A DNA stretch of 64,000 nt, taken from assembly GCF_015291745.1 (NCBI RefSeq), contig NZ_CP030059.1:5793501-5857500 (forward strand), given 5' to 3'. Positions 1-7,538 of this stretch are shown one piece after another. The notes below the pieces were generated by a model. That model had not been told where the DNA came from. It searched no databases and was given only the letters and a program-made list of their open reading frames with translations. This DNA comes from Bradyrhizobium sp. CCBAU 53351 (GTDB taxonomy: Bacteria > Pseudomonadota > Alphaproteobacteria > Rhizobiales > Xanthobacteraceae). Made by a program: the position numbers and the translations under genes. How positions within the stretch are numbered: position 1 is the stretch's first letter; every line of letters starts with the position of its first letter.

Positions 1-250
1 GCACATGCCGGTCCCGCACGGTATCGGGATGATCGAGCACGTAGCGCGCCAGGGCTTGGCCGCCTGCCCAGGCAAAGGCCCAGAAGGGCGGGGGGAGGCC
101 AGCCTCGTTCAGCTCGTCCTCGGTCTGCTGCCAGATAGGCAACGATTCATCGGCGAGGAAGATAGCGATTTCCGGCACTAACGGCACCGACCGCAGTCGG
201 GTGTTGGCGCGGATGAAGGTTTGCCGGTCGGAAATGGTCGTGGCTGTCAA
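1..250 (-). CDS. class I SAM-dependent methyltransferase, N-terminal part (cut by window edge)
   Basis: About 83 codons of the N-terminal part are present and the gene runs off the left edge. The reading frame gives FIRANTRL, then VPEIAIFLADESLPIWQQTE, then PPPFWAFAWAGGQALARY. This is the N-terminal signature of the methyltransferase family related to protein-lysine/ETF-beta and nicotinamide N-methyltransferases. In that family the conserved FWAFAW segment precedes the SAM-binding GxGxG, which would lie outside the window. The start is uncertain: a TTG at 250 is the nearest candidate and a GTG at 289 is in the same frame. An AGGAGG lies between them and is poorly spaced for either. The substrate cannot be told from this fragment. 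Confidence 0.7.
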   Translation of the reverse strand, partial: MTATTISDRQTFIRANTRLRSVPLVPEIAIFLADESLPIWQQTEDELNEAGLPPPFWAFAWAGGQALARYVLDHPDTVRDRHV

Positions 251-342
251 GGCGGGCCGTCTCTGTCTCGGCCTCCTGATGACTAGCACGAACCGTCTCG
301 ACGCGAAGGCGGGCGCAGAGCTGCCGCAAATTGTGCGCTTGT

Positions 343-516
343 TCACATGGCGTTTGCCATAACGGTTCGCACCGACCGCCTCTCACGGCGTTTCGGCTTC
401 GGCCAGTGATCCCATGTCCGACCATCGAGGGTTCGCCCCGTCTTCTTCTTGTTCTTTCCACTCCATTGCTTGAAACGGAAAGCGACATCGCCTGCCGTCC
501 GCCGATCCAGTACCCT
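343..516 (-). pseudogene. remnant of a DUF5131 (phage Gp37/Gp68-like) gene, C-terminal end only
   Basis: A short minus-strand frame contains VAFRFKQWSGKNKKKTGR followed by TLDGRTWDHWP. This matches the C-terminal signature of DUF5131 proteins (phage Gp37/Gp68 family), where an FFFKQWGG element is followed by a basic stretch and LDGRTWDEMP. The rest of the protein (normally more than 200 residues) is missing. The upstream part of the frame is not recognisable, and a basic tail follows the motif. The rest of positions 251 to 655 holds no gene I can support. The fragment is taken as decayed mobile-element DNA. Confidence 0.5.
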
Positions 517-655
517 GGTGGTACCATCTCGAAAGCCTCGCACCGCGTTACCCCTTGAATTTTCTGGGCGACTCCGCGAAAATCGCGGACATTGAAGTGG
601 CGCCGGCTTGCAACTCCTCAAATCGCGCGACTTTCGGGACGGAAGCGATACCAAA

Positions 656-892
656 ATGTTATGGAGCCGCGAGAACACCGCCGGGCTTAAGCTGGATAGA
701 CCTTGGAAGTATCTCTTGATACCCGGTGCGGTCATCCAATGGTTCATCTACATGTTTCCCACCGGCACGTTCAGCTCCGTTGTTTCGGATACGCGGCACG
801 CCCGCAGTCCTATCATGACGTTCGTATACAGCGCCGGTTTCTGGGTGCTCTTGCTGTTCGCCGTCTTCGGGGCCCTGTCGGGCCCCAGGTAG
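656..892 (+). CDS. small two-helix membrane protein
   Basis: This 78-residue protein has two hydrophobic segments, one at about residues 16-34 (PWKYLLIPGAVIQWFIYMF) and one at about residues 53-73. A short polar loop joins them and the C-terminus is SGPR. I do not recognise the family. It ends 4 bases before the start of the J-domain membrane protein downstream, so the two are very probably co-transcribed and may act together in the membrane. The ATG at 656 is preferred because residues encoded upstream of it are not membrane-protein-like. The ribosome binding site is weak. Confidence 0.5.
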   Translation: MLWSRENTAGLKLDRPWKYLLIPGAVIQWFIYMFPTGTFSSVVSDTRHARSPIMTFVYSAGFWVLLLFAVFGALSGPR

Positions 893-896
893 CGCC

Positions 897-1991
897 ATGC
901 CCAGGAAAAGCAAGGACGGCGGTGCGTTCGAGCTGATGGCCTTCGCTGCCGTCGTAGTCGTGGTTGCCGCCTTCTTTCTCTTCAAGGTCGCGGTGACGGT
1001 CGCCGTTTTCGGAGCGCCGCTCATCGCATTCGTTTCGTACTTCGCTTTGGTCCAGAGGGAAAGTCCCGCCATTCCTAGGGCCGAGGAGTACGATAACGAC
1101 GAATTCCGCCGTGAAGTTATCGACCTGTTGGCAACTCGCGCTGCGCTGATGCAAAGACGAGAAGAGCTCTTTGCGCAGGGGCACGAAGCCGGAATCGATC
1201 TCACGAAGGGAAGCGACTATCAGCGCTTCCGGGAGAATTCTGCTCTGGGCCGCCGGTTGAATCAAGAGATCGACGAGACGAAAGATCTGATTGATCGGGC
1301 CGAGCAGTCGATCGATTTCGTCAAGCGCGCCGTGATCGTCACCTTCCCGCCCTGGGAGTCGGAGGTGGCGAGGTGGGTGAAGCGACAGAGCCTGGCCATC
1401 GCGATCAGACGGGCTGCGCTCTACGTCGTGCCGGCCTTCGCGCTGGGCCTTCTTGTGCCGGGCCGGCTGCACTGGCTCCAGTCGGTCTTGTTGGTCGATC
1501 CACCGGTCAATCTCGGCCCGCTCGTCTTAGGTGTCGGGGCGGGATACGTCGCGTTCCTGGTCCATTGGCTTATTGCGAAGGAATCCCTGGCCTCGAGCCT
1601 CGACCGGACGCCCTTCGACCAGTGGAGCGATTTGCGGTATCGATGGTCGGTGGATACGGGGTATGAGGAATTCCTTCCCGATGGAGCGCAGCCGCCGCAT
1701 CTTGAAGGAGACTCCTCGTCCGATGACAATGATGCTGCGAACGGCCGGACGGGAGACGATTACGGGGACCGGGAAGATCCGACCGAGGCCGTGCCGCCAT
1801 GGCCGGAAGTTCTGCAGGTCCCGCGCGACGCTCCGATCGCCGAGATCAAATCGGCGTACCGCAAGCAGCTCAAGGAAAACCATCCGGACAACGTCGCAAT
1901 GTTGGGCGCCCGGATCAGGGCCGCCGCGGAGCTGCAGTCGAAGTTGATCAACGCCGCCTATGAGGAAGCCCGTGCCGAGCGGCAGTTCTAG
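897..1991 (+). CDS. membrane-anchored J-domain (DnaJ-like) protein
   Basis: The protein has 364 residues. The N-terminus holds one or two strongly hydrophobic segments (residues about 11-50). A charged, probably coiled-coil stretch follows (about 60-135), then two more membrane segments (about 167-190 and 205-226), an acidic linker (about 265-295) and a C-terminal J domain (about 300-364). The HPD tripeptide that activates Hsp70 is at residues 329-331 in LKENHPDNVAMLG. J proteins stimulate DnaK ATPase and direct it to clients. This one would recruit DnaK to the inner membrane, with the J domain presumably in the cytoplasm. It forms a pair with the small membrane protein just upstream. The client is unknown. 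Confidence 0.75.
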   Translation: MPRKSKDGGAFELMAFAAVVVVVAAFFLFKVAVTVAVFGAPLIAFVSYFALVQRESPAIPRAEEYDNDEFRREVIDLLATRAALMQRREELFAQGHEAGIDLTKGSDYQRFRENSALGRRLNQEIDETKDLIDRAEQSIDFVKRAVIVTFPPWESEVARWVKRQSLAIAIRRAALYVVPAFALGLLVPGRLHWLQSVLLVDPPVNLGPLVLGVGAGYVAFLVHWLIAKESLASSLDRTPFDQWSDLRYRWSVDTGYEEFLPDGAQPPHLEGDSSSDDNDAANGRTGDDYGDREDPTEAVPPWPEVLQVPRDAPIAEIKSAYRKQLKENHPDNVAMLGARIRAAAELQSKLINAAYEEARAERQF

Positions 1992-2052
1992 CGAAGCGAT
2001 GGCACCGGGCCGAGCAAGCTCCTTCCGACCGCTCCGCGGGCCCGGATGAGCC

Positions 2053-2634
2053 ATGCACCAGATCTCGAAGAGCCTTCTGCTCGCTTCGACGAAATCGGCG
2101 ATCATGCAATATGCCGGCATGTCGAGGACGAATGCACCTCCTCCGGAATCCTTCGTTCAACACCTCTGCGCGCTCTATATTTGGCAGCAAACGGGGCGCA
2201 TCGTGCGCGTCGAATTTCCGGCACGCGACTGCGCTCATTTGAATTTCGATCGCTCGCGGTTTGAGCATTTGAGCCGCAATTTCCTGGTCGACCTGGTATG
2301 CCTACGGTCGGAGGCAAGGAATCCCGACGACATCGAGGCGCTGGTCGAATTCAAACTTTGGACTGCATCGAAACATGTCGGTGGCGACGTTTCTCGTCTG
2401 CGCGAGTTTTTGAGCTTTCTTCCCGCCCATGAAGGGGGCGGCGCGAAGGGATACGTCGTTTGCGTGCCACACTATCCGAACATCGCTCGGGTCAGAGAGG
2501 CAATATCCGCCTTCTCCGGGCGTTTTCGGCTCCCCGGCGACGATCCGCATACTTCAGAGGTTTTTGAGACCGGCAGTTCGGGCGCTGCGGCGGGCATCGT
2601 CGTTCTGGACGTCCAGGAGTGTCGGCTGTCGTAG
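2053..2634 (+). CDS. orphan protein with a possible PD-(D/E)XK nuclease core
   Basis: This 193-residue protein belongs to no family I recognise. Residues 77-101 read FLVDLVCL, a short loop, then ALVEFKLW. The Asp at 80 on one strand, followed by E99-x-K101 on the next, has the D...ExK spacing of the PD-(D/E)XK nuclease fold. Such proteins are common as restriction, repair or defence nucleases. The segment after it (YVVCVPHYPN) could be a further strand. The start at 2053 is the first ATG that gives a sensible N-terminus. It follows the J-domain gene by 61 bases on the same strand, so an operon is possible. The nuclease reading is inference from one motif. Confidence 0.5.
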   Translation: MHQISKSLLLASTKSAIMQYAGMSRTNAPPPESFVQHLCALYIWQQTGRIVRVEFPARDCAHLNFDRSRFEHLSRNFLVDLVCLRSEARNPDDIEALVEFKLWTASKHVGGDVSRLREFLSFLPAHEGGGAKGYVVCVPHYPNIARVREAISAFSGRFRLPGDDPHTSEVFETGSSGAAAGIVVLDVQECRLS

Positions 2635-2849
2635 AGATCGCCGGCGGCGTCCTCGGATCCGACCTCGGCGGCGGATCGCGCGAGTACCAAAACCTGGCTT
2701 TGCGTGGATGTCGACCTGCAGATCCTCGGAAATCACACCCTCGCGGGGATTCGCAGACGTCAAGACGACGGCGCCTGGCCGGAGTAATCGGGGCGCTGAC
2801 CAAACCCGCGAAAGCAGGGTATTCTAGGTCGATGACGTACGGAAAGCTG

Positions 2850-3203
2850 TCATTCCGCCAGCGTAACGCGCCTCTTCAAAAACTCGTCCACCGCCTGCAG
2901 CAGCAGAACATGCATCTTGGTCCTCTCTCGATGCGCGATCTCACGCAGCGCGTCGTAGGTCGCCGGCTCCAGATAGAGGGACATCTGGTGCGCTCGCTCC
3001 TTCAGTGTGGCACGCGGTGGCGAGGCTGGCGCGGCAGCCTCGCCAGGATGGGCCGACAACTGGCGAAGCGATTGGCGCTCGACCCGGGCGGCGCCGGGCG
3101 CCGGCGCCGCCCCATCGAAGCCACTACGTTCGGACGCGAGATCGGGCGCAAGCGCCGGCGCGTCTCCAACCAGATCTCTGATGGTGTTCTTCCGTTTCGA
3201 CAT
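2850..3203 (-). CDS. ribbon-helix-helix DNA-binding protein (ParG/CopG-like)
   Basis: The protein has 117 residues. An unstructured, Ala/Pro/Arg-rich N-terminal half is followed at about residues 70-112 by a ribbon-helix-helix domain: strand HQMSLYLEP, helix TYDALREIAHRE, then helix MHVLLLQAVDEFLKRR. RHH proteins bind DNA as dimers on short tandem boxes. A disordered N-terminal arm ahead of an RHH domain is typical of ParG/omega-type partition and repressor proteins. A run of 8-bp repeats lies 40 bases in front of the start codon and is a natural binding site. No ParA ATPase gene is seen in the window, so a partition role is only a possibility. Self-repression is equally likely. Confidence 0.65.
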   Translation of the reverse strand: MSKRKNTIRDLVGDAPALAPDLASERSGFDGAAPAPGAARVERQSLRQLSAHPGEAAAPASPPRATLKERAHQMSLYLEPATYDALREIAHRERTKMHVLLLQAVDEFLKRRVTLAE

Positions 3204-3243
3204 CCCGATCCGCTCGCTCCTCGGAGCCCTCGTGGCTGTCCTG

Positions 3244-3299
3244 TGATCCTCTGATCCTGTGACGCCCTGATCCCGTGATCGAGTGATCCTGCGATCACG
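3244..3299. promoter_or_regulatory. seven tandem 8-bp repeats, candidate RHH operator or centromere
   Basis: Copies start at exactly 8-base steps, at 3244, 3252, 3260, 3268, 3276, 3284 and 3292. They read TGATCCTC, TGATCCTG, TGACGCCC, TGATCCCG, TGATCGAG, TGATCCTG and CGATCACG. The consensus is TGATCCNG. The run ends about 40 bases upstream of the RHH gene that starts at 3203. Contiguous short boxes of this kind are what RHH repressors and partition proteins bind. The rest of positions 3300-3586 shows no gene. Confidence 0.6.
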
Positions 3300-3586
3300 G
3301 GAAATATGGACGGCGAAGCTTAAGAAGGGCTGTTGTGCTGGACGGGACCGGCTACCCCGGATCGGCGCCGATCCAGCTCGTCCGAGACGTCTCGGATGGC
3401 CCCGAAATCAGTCGAGATTGACGGCCCGAATCGGGTAACGGGTGGTACACGGCGGTGGTCGCAAATCCGATCGGGCTTTTTAGGAATCCTTGTTTTCCGC
3501 GGGTTTTCGCGCAATCGCGGCGAAGGGGAAGAGAGTCCCACTCTCTCCGCCAGTCAATCCTATGATTTGTTGACGAGGCTTCGCGC

Positions 3587-4063
3587 TCAGAACGGCAGCT
3601 TGCGCCCGTCGTCCTGCCAGATCGGCGGCCCGCAGCCTTCGGACTCTTCGCCTTGCCGGTCGCCCGGATCGACCATCCTGATGCGCAGACGGCGCATGGT
3701 CTTCTTGGTTTCTTCGATGCTGAAGCCGCGCGCCTGCAAGTCGGCCAGCGCCCGCCTCAGGAGGTCGTAGTCCGCCGGGGTCAGCATGTCCGACCAAGAC
3801 GAGGTCGCCAGCGCCGTCGCCAGCGCCAGGCCGACGTCTGTGGTCGTGGGAGCCTTGCGCCTGTCCATCTCGCTGCGCCACCGGGCCGTCCGCAGACGCT
3901 GCTGCGCCTTTTTGAGTTCGAGCGGCTGGCGCCGTCGACGAAGTTTCACGAACAGGTTGTCCGGCCTGTCCGGGTCACGCTGGAAATACGCGCCCCGGGC
4001 CTCGTCCATCTCCGCGATCCGGTCGGCGTCCGCTTGCGTCAGTTGCCGTCTGAGCTTCGCCAT
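3587..4063 (-). CDS. hypothetical protein of the mobile element
   Basis: This 158-residue protein is of no recognised family. It is highly charged and helical, with a basic N-terminal region (KLRRQLTQADADRIAEMDEA) and a segment rich in Arg and Lys (about residues 40-75). A short less charged stretch follows (about 80-105), and then a helix pair around ADYDLLRRALADLQARG and IEETKKTMRRLRIRM. It lies between the RHH gene and the Rep-like gene, all on the minus strand. That placement suggests a replication- or maintenance-related accessory role, but nothing in the sequence shows it. Confidence 0.55.
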   Translation of the reverse strand: MAKLRRQLTQADADRIAEMDEARGAYFQRDPDRPDNLFVKLRRRRQPLELKKAQQRLRTARWRSEMDRRKAPTTTDVGLALATALATSSWSDMLTPADYDLLRRALADLQARGFSIEETKKTMRRLRIRMVDPGDRQGEESEGCGPPIWQDDGRKLPF

Positions 4064-4258
4064 GCTCTCTCCATCGTTCCGACCGGGTCGACCGATCCGC
4101 TAAGCCTTGGTTATCCAGGCCAGCTCAGCAAGAATCAACAGATCGAACGACGTGGACAGAGACTTCGCATCGGCGGTCCGCAGGCCCTGCAGCCCGGGGC
4201 CCGGAGGCCTTCGACGACATGGAGGCCGAAGGCTCCGTCGGGCTCCAGAAGAATGCGA

Positions 4259-6631
4259 TCAGGATCCGACCGGCTCAGCATCGGGGCAGACGACCGCATC
4301 GCAGAGCATGTTGCCGAGCGCCGCAGGCATGGCAGACCGACGATGATCCAGCGATTTGGCCTCCGAAGGTCCGTCGACAGGGTCAAGCCAGGGAGGTTCG
4401 ATGGATTGGACCGGGTTCGCCGGAGCCGGAAAGGCCTCGAAGGCGCCCGTAGTCAGAGTCGAGGAGGAATGCTCGATGGTCTGATCTGGAGAGAGGGTGT
4501 GCTTTTTATCTTTGTACATGTTCGCGGAATCCCGGGACCGCGAAGCCCTGGGCCGCGGAACAGGCGCCGGGCTGTTGAAGATCAGGTCGATGGCCCTGTC
4601 CCAGTTGTCGTAGGCGAAGCTCTTGCCGACGAAGTCCAGGCCCTTGATGATCTCGGTCTTCCGGGCGGTCATCTCGTCGGCGACCAGGCCGGTCACGGAG
4701 AGCTGCTCGCACATCTTCCAGAGGGCGACGGCGGAGCGCGTGGCGCCGGAGCGCACGCCCCGCTTCTTGATGCGCTCTTCCGGCGTCATCAGGCGCTCGT
4801 TGCCGTCGGCATCGAGGATAGGCACGACCTTGAGATCGTCGTCGCGACCGCGGTTGATCGCGATGCGGCTGCGGCTCCTGTTGAGCTTGTCGATGCAGTA
4901 GCGGGCGGCGAAGGCGCAGCGCCCCTCAAGGACTCGGTCCAAAGACGCGCTGGCGGTGATCTCGGCCTCGACGTTGGGACGGATGCGGTCGTCGAACCAC
5001 TGCGTCAGCGTTTCGACTCCATCACGCGCGGCATCCAGGAAGGAGAGATCGCGGATGCGGAGCATCTTGGCGACCAAAGGCTCGATAGTCACGCCGATCG
5101 TCGCCCACATCAGGTTCGAGGGCGTCAGGATCTCGCCGTCATTTTTGGCGGCGTCGGCGCGCATCTCGGCGCCGCGCCTGGCAAGATCCGCCTCGTCGAC
5201 CTTCATCGAGAACTTCGGGATGGCGATGAAGTCGTCCAGCTCGCTCCAGTGGTCCTCATTCGCGAGCAAAGTCGTCCAAAAAGGCGAAAGCGGGTTCTTG
5301 GGTTTGAAGATGTTCCAGCAGCCAGGGTCGGCGCCGAGCGGCAGCAGACGGGCGACGAGACCGCGCTGTACGGCGTGATACTTCTCGATCGGGCCCTTGC
5401 GGCAGCGCTTGTCGCCGTAGATCTTGACCTCGCCCGTCGTCGGGTCGGTCGTCTCGCGATAGGGCTCGTTCCAGACGCAGGCGTCGCGGACTGTACCGTC
5501 CTTCGGGTCAACCACGTAGGGATTGAGAAACCAGATGCAGTGCGGCCGCGCGAACTGCCCGCTGCGGGTGATCCTGCCGACGATGAGGTTCGGCAGCATC
5601 TGGGCCGGCAGGTGCTGCAGCAGCGCGAGGCGGAATGCCGCGGCGGACGCCCACACGGTGTCGAACTCGACGACGATGCAGCAGTGGCGCGTGGTGTCCA
5701 GTTCGACGTACGGGCAATCGAGCGCGATCAACTTCGTCGCTGTAGAGAACAGCGCACCCTTGTCATAGCCAGCGCGGATGCGGCCGCGGCGCGGCACGAT
5801 CTGCGCGAAGCGGGCGAACGACGGCGACAGGTGGCTGCGCAGCACGCCCTTGCCGAGGAATTCGTGGAACGGGTCGTAATGGTCGCCGGCGTAAACGCCG
5901 GGCTTGGCGAGCAGGAAGCCGTGCTCCATGCGATCGGCGCTCTCGGCGGCCTGCTCGCGGGCTTTGGCGGCGAACTCCTCGGCCTTCTTGCGGGCAGCCG
6001 CCTTCTCGGCCTCGTCGACGACAACGGCCTCGGCCTCTACCTTGGTGCCCTGCTTCGCGAGACCCTTCATATGGCGCTCGGCGCGGCGCTGCTGCTTGTC
6101 GGCGTTCTTCTGCTTCTTCGCCTCGAACTGGGCCTGCGCCTTCTCCTGGCTTTCGGTTTGGAAGGCCAGCATGTGCCGATGGATGCTGTCAGGAATCCGG
6201 TCGACGTGGCGATAGAAGTCGGCTTCGAGCGCGACCTCCTCCGTGCTGTCGTCGATCACCTGCGCCAGCTGGGCGTCGGTGAAGCGGTCGCGGTCGTCCG
6301 GGTGGATGGTGGCGGCGAGCATGACCCGCTTGAGGACCAGCACGCCCTGCTCTGATCCGATGTTGCGCCGGGGCGCCTCGATTGGATTGCCCGCCCAGTC
6401 CGTCGGCTCGCCCATCTCGATGAGGCGACGGAGCGCAGGGCTGGTTGCCGATGCGAGATCGGCCTGGCGGCTCTCCTCGGCACGGGCGACCTTGGCCTGG
6501 TGCTCGGCGTCCTGCTTGCGCTTCGTCAGGTTGACGGGGCGCAGCTTAGGACCACGACGCTTCTTCGCCTTGCTGGCGGGCGCCGGGGCATGCGTCAAGG
6601 ATTCGAAATCTGGTGCGGTGTCCAGGTTCAT
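4259..6631 (-). CDS. large Rep / primase-like protein (ColE2-Rep or AEP-type core)
   Basis: The protein has 790 residues from the ATG at 6631. A Lys/Arg-rich N-terminus and a long Glu/Lys/Ala coiled-coil-like region (about 150-230) are followed by a core resembling plasmid Rep and archaeo-eukaryotic primase domains. The strand CIVVEFDT carries E322 and D324. It is followed by PNLIVGRITRSGQFARPHCI with H364, then WFLNPYV, matching the D-x-D and GxxxxH layout of such enzymes. A long C-terminal region ends in a Pro/Ser-rich tail. The first metal ligand is Glu rather than Asp. It probably starts replication of the element or primes DNA. An upstream in-frame extension to 6814 is rejected because it is arginine-rich and lacks a ribosome site. 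Confidence 0.6.
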   Translation of the reverse strand: MNLDTAPDFESLTHAPAPASKAKKRRGPKLRPVNLTKRKQDAEHQAKVARAEESRQADLASATSPALRRLIEMGEPTDWAGNPIEAPRRNIGSEQGVLVLKRVMLAATIHPDDRDRFTDAQLAQVIDDSTEEVALEADFYRHVDRIPDSIHRHMLAFQTESQEKAQAQFEAKKQKNADKQQRRAERHMKGLAKQGTKVEAEAVVVDEAEKAAARKKAEEFAAKAREQAAESADRMEHGFLLAKPGVYAGDHYDPFHEFLGKGVLRSHLSPSFARFAQIVPRRGRIRAGYDKGALFSTATKLIALDCPYVELDTTRHCCIVVEFDTVWASAAAFRLALLQHLPAQMLPNLIVGRITRSGQFARPHCIWFLNPYVVDPKDGTVRDACVWNEPYRETTDPTTGEVKIYGDKRCRKGPIEKYHAVQRGLVARLLPLGADPGCWNIFKPKNPLSPFWTTLLANEDHWSELDDFIAIPKFSMKVDEADLARRGAEMRADAAKNDGEILTPSNLMWATIGVTIEPLVAKMLRIRDLSFLDAARDGVETLTQWFDDRIRPNVEAEITASASLDRVLEGRCAFAARYCIDKLNRSRSRIAINRGRDDDLKVVPILDADGNERLMTPEERIKKRGVRSGATRSAVALWKMCEQLSVTGLVADEMTARKTEIIKGLDFVGKSFAYDNWDRAIDLIFNSPAPVPRPRASRSRDSANMYKDKKHTLSPDQTIEHSSSTLTTGAFEAFPAPANPVQSIEPPWLDPVDGPSEAKSLDHRRSAMPAALGNMLCDAVVCPDAEPVGS

Positions 6632-6812
6632 GCGAGCTATCCAGGGAACAGCAATAGACCGGACGCCCGCAAGCGGCAATGCCTTACGGCAGACTGTGGC
6701 AGACAGCCCACGAATCCTGCTGGGGGCCGCCGGCGCCGCCCACCTAGGCCCCGGAGCCACGGTCGGAACGCGCAGACGAGTCCGGGTCCGGACTCGGTTC
6801 GTGGCCCGGGCC

Positions 6813-6855
6813 ACGTTTCTAGACTCGAATTGTTGGAGGCAGACGTTTCTAGTCT
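6813..6855. repeat. direct repeats in the intergenic region upstream of the Rep-like gene
   Basis: The 10-mer ACGTTTCTAG occurs at 6813 and again at 6843, exactly 30 bases apart. It is continued by ACT in the first copy and TCT in the second. TCGAATTGT also recurs at about 6825 and 6961. The stretch 6812-6977 is locally richer in A+T than the genes on both sides. Its position between a Rep-like gene and an RHH gene fits a replication origin or operator, but the copy number is low. Confidence 0.4.
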
Positions 6856-6977
6856 AGCAACGTCGATATGGGGGCATCAGTCGATGGTGCGCGAAAGGTC
6901 AACCGACTGTAACGGCGTCGATTTCTCGAACGACAATTAGAGTCTTGTAACATCAAGATCTCGAATTGTGAGCGCGC

Positions 6978-7457
6978 CTACTTCTTCTTGAGACGGTGCG
7001 AGTTGTCGATGGGCGCGTCGGCAGGATCGGTCGCCTCGCCGTCCTGCTCGAGGTGGCCGCCGACAGGCGCTGGCCAGTAGGATTCGGCTTCCTCGAACCA
7101 ATCACGCGGTGGCGCCATGCCGAACAGCAGCTCATGAGCTGTGGAAAACCTCTGCCAGCGGTCGGCGGTCCGGAGCGGATCCCGCGATCTCATTTCATAG
7201 GGGGTTGGGCCCGGCTTGACGCGGCCCATGGCGTCGAGCTGCGGGTTGCGCGGGTCGGCGGTCAGCCAGCGGATCAGCAGCCGCTCGATGTAGTGCGACC
7301 GGGAGACGCCGGACTCATCGGCGCGCAGCGACAGCAGCTTGAGCAGGTCGTCGTGGGCCCGCAGCGTGATGCGCTCCGAGCGGTTCTCCCCGTCGTCACG
7401 GGCGGACGGTCCTGGCTTACGGCGCAGCTTCCTGTTCTTTGGGAATCCAGTAACCAT
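6978..7457 (-). CDS. ribbon-helix-helix / Arc-like hypothetical protein
   Basis: The protein has 159 residues. After a basic start (GFPKNRKLRRKPG) comes a probable RHH domain at about residues 27-70. The strand is SERITLRAHDDLL, followed by helix LKLLSLRADESGV and then RSHYIERLLIRWL, which has the usual SRSxYIExLI pattern. The C-terminal 80 residues are polar and unrecognised, ending in LKKK. The gene is divergent from the AAA+ ATPase gene, with 81 bases between them. It is therefore well placed to repress both promoters. The ATG at 7457 is the only convincing start. Confidence 0.6.
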   Translation of the reverse strand: MVTGFPKNRKLRRKPGPSARDDGENRSERITLRAHDDLLKLLSLRADESGVSRSHYIERLLIRWLTADPRNPQLDAMGRVKPGPTPYEMRSRDPLRTADRWQRFSTAHELLFGMAPPRDWFEEAESYWPAPVGGHLEQDGEATDPADAPIDNSHRLKKK

Positions 7458-7538
7458 GATCAGGCCAAATCCTTGCTTTTAGTGCATCTTTGTGCGCACA
7501 AAGATAGCCAATGGTGGCGACTTGGCGCGGGTGATAAC

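Noticed and set aside
3244..3299. possible CRISPR-like array
   Set aside because: The repeats are 8 bases and contiguous, with no spacers and no cas genes nearby.
3653..6355. 900-codon plus-strand open frame opposite the Rep-like gene
   Set aside because: It is a high-GC antisense shadow. The protein is Arg/Gly/Val-rich, lacks family motifs and starts inside another gene.
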